This document shows positions 58,001 to 64,000 of a stretch of DNA of 64,000 nt, in pieces (the first letter of the stretch is position 1; each line of letters opens with the position of its first letter). The stretch covers positions 345,576-409,575 of the forward strand of contig JAIBEX010000021.1 of NCBI GenBank assembly GCA_019459455.1. The letters are read 5' to 3'. The translations under genes and the position numbers were made by a program. The DNA comes from Weeksellaceae bacterium (GTDB lineage: Bacteria; Bacteroidota; Bacteroidia; Flavobacteriales; Weeksellaceae). The notes under the pieces were generated by a model. It was given only the letters and a program-made list of their open reading frames with translations. It made no database searches and was not told the DNA's origin.

Positions 58001-58198
58001 TTCACAGACGTTGTAAACATCACAGATGCGAAGGACCTGAAATCAGTTTCTGTAGTGGATATGTCCGGAAGATTGGTTAAGACAATCGCCAATCCTGGAA
58101 GACAGATTAACTTAGGAGAACTGAAAGCGGGACTTTATATCCTTAAACTGGATTACAAAGACGGATCTGTGAAAACAGTAAAGGCCATTAAGAAATAA
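55067..58198 (+). CDS. T9SS surface protein E with GEVED-like, FN3 and MAM/cleaved-adhesin-like modules
   Basis: This 1043-residue protein has a signal peptide (to about 20, QLSAQ). A GEVED-type domain follows (YVAMWADFNNDGTFD and GYGEAHDYTLTV). FN3 units (NGYTVYYSTVNTAP; GGYQVYYSTVNTAP; VSYTVYYSTTNTAP) alternate with three jelly-roll domains. The first of these (MFENFDSYATGSIVPNCWARI) is closely similar to one in gene A. The shared sorting domain ends the protein. Probably an extended surface adhesin; no enzyme motif seen. Confidence 0.9.
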   Translation: MKRFYFLTAILLSFWQLSAQTYCTPAFASGCAGGDLIDDFTVASAGFSHTATGCSANAYEDFSATQTLTVQPSLVYNFLVTHGYSGQYVAMWADFNNDGTFDPTTELIGSGQSANVGGTDQTSSTLTVPATVTPGNYRMRVAVRWLSNPIPCNTDGYGEAHDYTLTVTTPPTCIAPGNFAASNILTTSAMLTWTAPTTPPANGYTVYYSTVNTAPTASTVLNPTNSVSTANLTTTLSGLNPNTTYYVWIRTNCTTTDQSIWIGLPSILTACAPVTSMFENFDSYATGSIVPNCWARIVPASDPGTQTITSTTPASGTRNIYQYAGSTQTPVTVVLPVFSNINAGTHWLRFKARVSTAPGDLEVGYVTDPTDGATFVTLSTISITNTTYTTGADYTVNVPTTVPAGARLAIRNAADNNSYYWDDVYWEVIPTCIMPSGVSISGPTTTGATVNWIPASTAPAGGYQVYYSTVNTAPTAATVLDGTNSVSSPSSPANLTNLNPATVYYVWVRSYCSSTDQSVWVSGGSITTSCLVATIPFFDGFENGNTHNTAVGCWTQSSVTGTALWTANNSLTTYNRSPRTGAWNAFLLYGNENWMVRAVNLTGGTSYTFQVYARQDGATASDADITLAYGSSSDPATFTTIVGPTAIINGAYQKVSGAFTPATTGVYYIAIKGNISFSPWYISIDDINLDVTPTCVEPSALTMGTVTQNTADISWAAPTASTPVSYTVYYSTTNTAPTPATVLNTTNSVTVTAPNLSATINGLAPATTYYVWVRSNCSTADMSAWNSAGMFMTQCDATNAPYVMNFEGITPPAMPGCTSVLNSGSGNMWFTATAPGYGFTSNALQYSYNFSEDADTWFFTRGINMVAGTTYYIHYKYGNNSTTYSENLKVAIGNSATAAAMVNVIGDHVGIQDAVMHEVSNVAFTPTTSGVYYVGFQSYSLANQYYLYVDDIQVTATQLSTVEVGTAVNAPAKVYPNPFTDVVNITDAKDLKSVSVVDMSGRLVKTIANPGRQINLGELKAGLYILKLDYKDGSVKTVKAIKK
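57980..58198 (+). repeat. Sorting-domain repeat, copy E
   Basis: Copy E of the shared 3' segment, about 64 of 72 residues identical to copy B by eye. Confidence 0.85.
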
Positions 58199-58220
58199 CT
58201 TTTCGGACTTTTAATTTAAT

Positions 58221-58243
58221 AAGGCAGCTGTTTCAGCTGCCTT
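58221..58243 (+). terminator. Terminator of array gene E (GGCAGCTG type)
   Basis: AAGGCAGCTG-TTT-CAGCTGCCTT followed by T residues; core stem and loop equal those after gene C. Confidence 0.85.
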
Positions 58244-58329
58244 TTTTGTTTTTCTCTGCCTATATGCCCATATTTTAGGAATATGCAGTTTAAACATTAA
58301 ATTTTGTTAAATGAAGCAGAAAATTTTTA

Positions 58330-58367
58330 TTGTTTTTTCGTCTGTTTTATATCTTTGTACGCACAAA
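58330..58367 (+). promoter_or_regulatory. Efflux operon 2 promoter with small palindrome
   Basis: TTG (58330-58332), 17 bases and TATCTTTG (58350-58357) form the promoter. The palindrome TTTGT-ACGC-ACAAA (58354-58367) overlaps the -7 element and the likely transcription start, a plausible TetR-type operator. It differs from the inverted repeat of operon 1. Confidence 0.45.
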
Positions 58368-58374
58368 ATTTTGA

Positions 58375-58983
58375 ATGGAACCCCATAACGAATTTTTACA
58401 GAAAGCTACTGACCTTTTTATTGAAAACGGTGCCAAAACACTGACCATGGACGACGTGGCGAAGGAGTTCGGCATTTCCAAGAAGACGCTCTACCAGAAA
58501 TACAGGAACAAAGAAGCCCTGCTGGAAGATGTTTTGGCTTTCAAACTGGACGAGATCATTCACAAAATGCAGCAGCAGGATTTGGAAATGGATAATGCAG
58601 TGGACCGGATGTTCTGCCGGGACCAGCAGATTGAGGGAGCAGTGAATTCCAACAAGACCAACCTCATAAAGCAATTGGTGAAGTACTATCCGGCCATCTT
58701 TACGAAACATATGGTCAATTTTTCTGAAAAGTTCTCAGAGGTACTGGTCAGCAATATCGAAAGGGGCAGGGCGCAGGGTTTTTACCGTCATGATTTTGAC
58801 GCGTCCATATATTCCAAACTGTTCTTCCAGCTGATGATGTCGTATGAAAACTCTCCTTTCATAGACAGTGAAACAGTCAGTAGAGACAAATTCCGCCACG
58901 AAGTGATGATGCTGTATATGAATGCCATTACCACAGAAAAGGGTAAAGAAATAATGAAAAGAATAAACGAAAATAACCAATGA
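58375..58983 (+). CDS. TetR family regulator of efflux operon 2
   Basis: This 202-residue protein has a TetR helix-turn-helix (KTLTMDDVAKEFGISKKTLYQ) and a helical ligand domain. It is a close paralogue of the regulator at 35092, with long identical stretches in the DNA-binding region and at MNAITTEKGKE. Its stop overlaps the start of the next gene (ATGA), so it is translationally coupled to the channel gene. Likely represses its own operon. Confidence 0.93.
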   Translation: MEPHNEFLQKATDLFIENGAKTLTMDDVAKEFGISKKTLYQKYRNKEALLEDVLAFKLDEIIHKMQQQDLEMDNAVDRMFCRDQQIEGAVNSNKTNLIKQLVKYYPAIFTKHMVNFSEKFSEVLVSNIERGRAQGFYRHDFDASIYSKLFFQLMMSYENSPFIDSETVSRDKFRHEVMMLYMNAITTEKGKEIMKRINENNQ

Positions 58984-60308
58984 AAAAACGGATCCTCATA
59001 ATCGTCTTTGCAACCGCCTGGTTCACGGCGTTGTCTCAGCAGACTTTCACGATCGATGATGCCTGGAAATATGCTGTGGAACATAATGTGAACGTTCAGA
59101 AAGCAAAAATAGACCAGACCATCGCCGCACAGAAAGTAAAAGAGACTACCGGAATCGGTCTGCCACAGGTAGATATTCAGGGAACGTACAACTACTTCCT
59201 GAATGTTCCGGTGCAGTTGCTGCCGGCCGAAATTGTCGGCGGTGAACCGGGCACCTACGTTCCGGTACAGTTCGGTCAGAAGCAGAGCGCGAGCGGAGGC
59301 GTAACCCTGTCCCAACTCCTGTTTAACGGATCCTATCTTGTAGGTCTTCAGGCTGCTAAAGCATATAAGGAAACAGCTGCATTGGTGGAAGAAAAAACGG
59401 AACTTTCCGTAAAAGAAGGTATACTGCTTGCGTACACGGGTGTACTCGTAACCGGTGAGAATATTAAAACCCTTGAGGAAAACAGAAAGGTTGCTGAAAA
59501 AGCACTGAGCGACACCAAAAAGACCTACGAAATCGGAGTAATTGAACTCCAGAATGTGGAGCAGCAGGAATACAGCTACAAAAGCCTGGTGGCCAATCTG
59601 GATAACCTCAGACGCACAGAACAAAAACTGTTGATGGCTTTAAAATACCTGATGGGACATCCATTGGATCAGTCCATCACCCTTACTTCCACTTTAGATG
59701 AACTCGTGAAAAAGAATGAACAGTTATTTACCTTAGAGACTGCGCAGGATGTATCGGATCATATAGACTACCGCCTCAGCAGGAATGCCGTGACGCTTTC
59801 AGAACTGAAACTGAAACTTGAAAAATCGAAATATCTGCCTACACTAGCAGGTTTTCTGAACTCTTCGTACAGCGGCAACAGCAACAAATTTACCTTCTTC
59901 AAACAGGAACAGGAGTGGTTCAACACCTCGCTGTTGGGCCTGCAGCTGGATGTTCCGGTCTTTAATGGTTTTCAGCGCAAATGGAAAACTGAGCAGGCAA
60001 AACTTGACCTTAAAAAGGCCCAGCTTGACCTGGAAGATACGGAGCGCACCCTGAAAAACCGGACGTATCAGGCCTCACTGGATTACGAAAATGCTTACAA
60101 TTCCTACAGGAATGCACAGGAGCTTATCGCGCTTTCATCGAGTATTTATAACAAACAGCAGATTAAATTCCGCGAGGGTATGGGGACAAGTTTTGAACTC
60201 CAGCAGGCCGAGACGCAACTATACGGTGCGCAGACCCAGTATTATCAGGCAGCCCTCAGTTTAATTCAGGCCAAAACCAAACTGAACGAAGCACTTGGAA
60301 ACCTTTAA
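58980..60308 (+). CDS. TolC family outer-membrane efflux channel (operon 2)
   Basis: This 442-residue protein has a signal peptide (to about 20, TALSQQ) and two coiled-coil OEP repeats with VPVFNGFQRKW opening the second barrel part. It should be the exit duct of the second pump. It overlaps tetR by four bases. Confidence 0.92.
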   Translation: MKKRILIIVFATAWFTALSQQTFTIDDAWKYAVEHNVNVQKAKIDQTIAAQKVKETTGIGLPQVDIQGTYNYFLNVPVQLLPAEIVGGEPGTYVPVQFGQKQSASGGVTLSQLLFNGSYLVGLQAAKAYKETAALVEEKTELSVKEGILLAYTGVLVTGENIKTLEENRKVAEKALSDTKKTYEIGVIELQNVEQQEYSYKSLVANLDNLRRTEQKLLMALKYLMGHPLDQSITLTSTLDELVKKNEQLFTLETAQDVSDHIDYRLSRNAVTLSELKLKLEKSKYLPTLAGFLNSSYSGNSNKFTFFKQEQEWFNTSLLGLQLDVPVFNGFQRKWKTEQAKLDLKKAQLDLEDTERTLKNRTYQASLDYENAYNSYRNAQELIALSSSIYNKQQIKFREGMGTSFELQQAETQLYGAQTQYYQAALSLIQAKTKLNEALGNL

Positions 60309-60339
60309 AGACTCAATTTTACATTTAAATAAACTAAAC

Positions 60340-61596
60340 ATGAAAAAGATTATAATTCCTGTAATTGCACTCTTCACCCTCGCTGTGGCCTGCAAGAAAA
60401 AAGAGTCTGTAGAGGAAGAACGGCTCTCTGTGTTAATAAAGAATAAAGATGTTAAAGGCCTTCAGTCTTACAAGGACAGGCAAAAATACAAAATGGACAG
60501 CCTCAATCAACTCATTGGGACGATAGACAAGGAACTGAGTATCCTGGGCGTGTCCGATGTCGCCAGTGGATTTGTGCAGGTTAAGAAACTGGAGCTTTCC
60601 AACTTCATACACAGCATAGAGATTCAGGGCAATGTGACCACCGACCAGGATGTCATGGTTCAGCCGCAGTTTTCCGGGACGCTTTCTCTGTATGTGAAAA
60701 GAGGGCAACAGGTCGGAAGGGGACAGATTATCGGGCGTGTAGCCGATGGAGGTCTGAAGGACCAGTATCTGCAGGCCCAGAATGGTGTAGCGGCAATGAG
60801 GTCCCAAGTGGCCGCCGCCCAGTCCAATGCAAATCTCGCAAAGATTTCATTCGAAAAACAGGCAGCACTCTGGAAACAGAAAATAGGTTCCGAATTCCAG
60901 TACTTACAGGCTAAATCCAATTATGAGGCCGCACAGCGCACAGTTTCCGCACTACAAAGTCAGGTTTCGGGCTTACAGCGGGCTGCAAATGCAGTGCAGG
61001 CAAATTTAGCGAAAACTGCCATCGTTGCACCCTTCAGCGGGGTCGTTGATGATGTCATCACCGAAAACGGTCAGGTGGTCTCCCCGGGAACCGATATCGT
61101 AAAACTCATCAGTCTCAGCACCATGCGGGTGGAAGCCAAAGTGCCCGAAACCTATCTGGCAAAAGTTCAGCGCGGTACGGCTGTGAAAATATTTATTCCG
61201 ACCCTCAACAAAACGCTGAATTCCAGCGTAAGGCTTGTGGGTAACTTCATTGATCCCGCCACGAGAACTTTCGTCATTGAAATGCCCATTTCCAGTGAGG
61301 GAGGCGTCATTAAACCAAATCTGCTCGCACAGGTGCAGATCCAGGATTATGTAAACCCAAATGCGATGCAGGTTCCGAACCAGTATATTTATGAAGATGC
61401 AGCCAAGAGGAAATATGTTTTTACAGCAGTTAATGTGAAAGGTAAGGATGCGACCGCAAAGAAGGTCATGGTAAACGTGGGCGAGAAATCCGAAAATGCA
61501 GTTGAAATTTCCTCAGGACTGAAGGCTGGTGATCTTATTGTCCTGGACGGTTCCAAGAATCTTACGGACGGTCAGAAGATTAAAATTCAAAACTAA
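60340..61596 (+). CDS. RND efflux periplasmic adaptor lipoprotein (operon 2)
   Basis: From ATG 60340 the protein has 418 residues. A lipoprotein signal (IALFTLAVAC, Cys18) anchors it, unlike the helix-anchored adaptor of operon 1. An N-terminal coiled coil (about 20-75), a lipoyl-like domain (LSLYVKRGQQVGRGQIIG), a second coiled coil, a beta-barrel (APFSGVVDDVITENGQVV) and a C-terminal GLKAGDLIVLDGSKNL follow. An in-frame upstream start at 60295 would overlap the channel gene and lose the lipobox context. It links the pump to the channel. Confidence 0.92.
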   Translation: MKKIIIPVIALFTLAVACKKKESVEEERLSVLIKNKDVKGLQSYKDRQKYKMDSLNQLIGTIDKELSILGVSDVASGFVQVKKLELSNFIHSIEIQGNVTTDQDVMVQPQFSGTLSLYVKRGQQVGRGQIIGRVADGGLKDQYLQAQNGVAAMRSQVAAAQSNANLAKISFEKQAALWKQKIGSEFQYLQAKSNYEAAQRTVSALQSQVSGLQRAANAVQANLAKTAIVAPFSGVVDDVITENGQVVSPGTDIVKLISLSTMRVEAKVPETYLAKVQRGTAVKIFIPTLNKTLNSSVRLVGNFIDPATRTFVIEMPISSEGGVIKPNLLAQVQIQDYVNPNAMQVPNQYIYEDAAKRKYVFTAVNVKGKDATAKKVMVNVGEKSENAVEISSGLKAGDLIVLDGSKNLTDGQKIKIQN

Positions 61597-61671
61597 TAAA
61601 CCATCCGGGGAATAATGGAATGCAGCGGCATTTGAAGCTGTCGCTTTCAGCTCCCGGAAAATAAAACTAAT

Positions 61672-64000
61672 ATGGACAAAAAAAATCACCACGAAAAGGA
61701 ATCCCTCATCTCCAGTTGGGCGGTGGACAACCGCACTACGGTATATGTGATTACGTTTATCATCGTGATCATGGGGATCTTCTCCTTCTTTTCGATGCCC
61801 CGGGAGAGTTTTCCGGAGGTGGTACAGAACAATATCTATATCTCATCAGTCTTCCCCGGGAATTCGGCGGAAGATGTGGAGAAATTGGTAACCAAGGAAC
61901 TCGAAGATGCCTTCAGGAATGTTTCCGGCGTAACCAAGGTTACATCCAATACCTTTCAGGATTACAGTCTTATCATTGTGGAGTTTGATGAATCGGCGGA
62001 ACTGGCAGAGGCAAAGCAGCGCATCAAGGATGAGGTAGATAAGGTGAAAGGGGACCAGGACTGGCCAACAATGGATTCGGGCTCCCAGGTGGAACCCAAC
62101 GTTTTTGACCTTAACCTTTCTGAGGAGTTTCCTATACTCAACATCAATGTTAAAGGAAACTATTCCAAGTTCGACCTTAAATCCTATGCGGAAGATATAA
62201 AAGACGACCTGGAAGATATTCCCGAAGTTAAGGAGGCAGAAATCGTGGGGGTAGACGATAATGAAGTGGAGGTTGCCCTGGACCTTTTCAGGATGAATGC
62301 CGCGGGCGTCAGTTTCGACCAGGTCATTAATGCGATCCGCAACGAGAACGTTACGATCTCAGGCGGAAACCTGGTAACGGACGGAAACAGGACCAATGTG
62401 AGGATTAAAGGACAGATTTCTTCACCCGATGATCTTAATTCTTTTGTAGTAACGCCCGGAATAAGGATCAGGGACATCGCAAAGGTCGAGTTCAAAGAAA
62501 AGGAAAAAACCACCTATGCACGCGAGTCCGGACAGGATGTAGTAATGATCAACCTGAAAAAGCGTGCAGGAACAAATATGATTTCTGCAATAGAGCAGGC
62601 CAAAGTGAAGATCGATAAGGCGAAGACGACTTATCTTCCCAAAGATCTGGAGATTTCCCTTACCTCCGACCAGTCCACAGCAGTGGAACATCAGGTGAAT
62701 GAACTGGCCAACCACATCCTTATCGGGATCCTGTTGGTAATGGCCGTGCTGAGCTTCTCGATGGGGATGAAAAATGCACTCTTTGTAGGTACGGCAATCC
62801 CGCTGTCCATGCTCATTGCCTTTGCCATTCTGTATTTCTCCGGCATTACCCTGAACACCATGGTACTGTTTGCGATGATCATGGGCCTCGGAATGCTTGT
62901 GGATGATGGGATTGTGGTGGTCGATAATGTGTATGCCAACATGGAAAAGGGGCTCCCGCGTCGCCTGGCCTCCAAATACGGTATAGGTGAAATTGCCTTT
63001 CCTGTAATCACCTCTACGCTAACCACCGTATTTGCCTTCCTGCCCATGCTTTTGTGGCCGGGAATCATGGGTGAGTTCATGAAATATTTCCCGATTACGA
63101 TTTCGGTAACACTTATGGCCTCGCTTTTTGTTGCCATGGTCATCAATGCTTCCATGACGGGTGGCTCGATGTCTCTGGACAATAAGAACATTACCCAGAA
63201 ACAGGCGAAGCGGTACACCCTGATTTTCGCTGTATTGGCTGTTGTTTTCGGAATCCTGCGGTTGGTGACCGGAATTTCGTATTTTATGGGGGTTACCACC
63301 TTTTCCGTAATCGCAATTGGTGCAATTTGGGCTTATAAAAATTTCTTTCACGACCGGATCGAACATTTCCAGTATACCTTCTTCCCGCGTCTGGCTAAAA
63401 AATATCAGGGCTTCCTTGGTAATCTTCTCCAGGGTAAAAAGCCCCGCAATGCCCTCTTTGGAGTGTTTGGCGTTCTGTTTTTTTCTTTTGCACTTTACGC
63501 GGTCATGATGATGGTTGGACGCTCGAAAGTGCTTTTCTTTCCTGAAAGTGAACCACAACAGACCATGATTTACATGGAATATCCGCAGGGAACCGATATT
63601 GGAAAGACGGACCAGGCTACCAAAGTCGTAGAGGAAAGGGTTTTGGGCGTACTTGGGAAATACAAGGAGGGAGAGGAGAACTATCTGGTCGAATCCACCG
63701 TTACGCAGGTGGGTAAGGGGGCCATTAATCCACAGGTTGACGGCGGATCGGCTGCTGAAACTCCCTTCAAGTCCAAAATTACGGTAACCTATGTTGAATA
63801 TGCAGAGCGCAGAGGCGTGAGTACCTCCAAAGTAATGGAGGAAATACGGAAAGCAATGCCGGATATTCCGGGCCTTAATGTTATTGTAGAGAATAACCAA
63901 AACGGGCCGCCCGTCGGTTATCCGATTTCAATCGAGCTGAAGGGCGATGATTACGATGAACTATTGGTCGAAGCCAACAGAATGATTACCTATATCAATG
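61672..64000 (+). CDS. RND efflux permease (operon 2), cut by the window end
   Basis: An open frame from ATG 61672 runs without a stop to the window end, giving the first 776 residues of a pump expected to be about 1000-1150 long. It has an N-terminal helix (VYVITFIIVIMGIFSFFSMP), porter domains (NSAEDVEKLVTKELEDAF), and helix 4 with the proton-relay pair in GLGMLVDDGIVVVDNVY. A stretch of two or three extra hydrophobic segments near 520-615 precedes the second periplasmic part. The gene starts 75 bases after the adaptor. Substrate unknown. Confidence 0.93.
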   Translation, partial: MDKKNHHEKESLISSWAVDNRTTVYVITFIIVIMGIFSFFSMPRESFPEVVQNNIYISSVFPGNSAEDVEKLVTKELEDAFRNVSGVTKVTSNTFQDYSLIIVEFDESAELAEAKQRIKDEVDKVKGDQDWPTMDSGSQVEPNVFDLNLSEEFPILNINVKGNYSKFDLKSYAEDIKDDLEDIPEVKEAEIVGVDDNEVEVALDLFRMNAAGVSFDQVINAIRNENVTISGGNLVTDGNRTNVRIKGQISSPDDLNSFVVTPGIRIRDIAKVEFKEKEKTTYARESGQDVVMINLKKRAGTNMISAIEQAKVKIDKAKTTYLPKDLEISLTSDQSTAVEHQVNELANHILIGILLVMAVLSFSMGMKNALFVGTAIPLSMLIAFAILYFSGITLNTMVLFAMIMGLGMLVDDGIVVVDNVYANMEKGLPRRLASKYGIGEIAFPVITSTLTTVFAFLPMLLWPGIMGEFMKYFPITISVTLMASLFVAMVINASMTGGSMSLDNKNITQKQAKRYTLIFAVLAVVFGILRLVTGISYFMGVTTFSVIAIGAIWAYKNFFHDRIEHFQYTFFPRLAKKYQGFLGNLLQGKKPRNALFGVFGVLFFSFALYAVMMMVGRSKVLFFPESEPQQTMIYMEYPQGTDIGKTDQATKVVEERVLGVLGKYKEGEENYLVESTVTQVGKGAINPQVDGGSAAETPFKSKITVTYVEYAERRGVSTSKVMEEIRKAMPDIPGLNVIVENNQNGPPVGYPISIELKGDDYDELLVEANRMITYIN

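Noticed and set aside
41269-58374. Array considered as a mobile island
   Set aside because: No integrase, transposase, tRNA target or flanking direct repeat was found; position between paralogous operons alone is not enough.
58788-59624. Minus-strand open frame of 278 codons across tetR 2 and the second channel gene
   Set aside because: Overlaps two well-supported genes and shows no domain.
63019-63900. Minus-strand open frame of 293 codons in the last kilobase
   Set aside because: Antisense to the RND permease frame, which runs unbroken through this region.
1-64000. Search for tRNA, rRNA, riboswitch or CIRCE elements
   Set aside because: No cloverleaf, conserved rRNA stretch or known riboswitch core was recognised by eye; a tRNAscan or Infernal run could still find something short.

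Overview
The window looks like chromosome of a Flavobacteriia member close to Chryseobacterium (Weeksellaceae). Signs of this are Bacteroidota-type promoters (TTG, 17-22 bases, TAnnTTTG), surface proteins with type IX secretion (T9SS) C-terminal sorting domains, DUF5686 and OmpP1/FadL-type outer-membrane proteins, a DnaQ-DnaE fusion polymerase and a fused alpha/beta 2-oxoacid dehydrogenase E1. No rRNA, tRNA, CRISPR array, transposase or phage gene was seen. The assignment rests on recognised protein families, not on a search.

Positions 1-30200 are mostly housekeeping genes in short operons: the folP 3' end, a small unknown protein, a DUF5686 protein, a DUF5715 remnant, alaS, an AAA ATPase followed by an FAD oxidoreductase, a secreted nuclease, prfB, a DedA protein, an esterase lipoprotein, grpE-dnaJ, an Nramp transporter coupled to a beta-barrel gene and preceded by a DtxR/MntR-like operator, a DUF937-OmpA protein, proS, a Tyr/Trp/Gly-rich lipoprotein, a FadL-type porin, a methyltransferase coupled to a ZIP transporter, an RlmL-type rRNA methyltransferase, a glycosyltransferase, the E1 fusion and a T9SS-exported subtilase.

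Positions 30200-34850 hold dnaE with a built-in proofreading domain. From 35092 to the window end comes the most unusual part: efflux operon 1 (TetR regulator, TolC-like channel, adaptor, RND pump; 35092-41268), then five large single-gene secreted proteins in tandem (41521-58198), then a paralogous efflux operon 2 (58375 to beyond 64000). The five proteins share a nearly identical 72-residue sorting domain and swap FN3, MAM/cleaved-adhesin-like and about 140-residue PPC-like modules. For some of them the similarity runs past the stop codon into the terminator.

The two efflux operons have the same gene order and closely similar TetR regulators, and each has a candidate operator at its promoter. 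In several genes the TAnnTTTG element lies only 4-6 bases before the start codon, which suggests leaderless mRNAs. All function calls come from reading motifs; no alignment or profile search was run.
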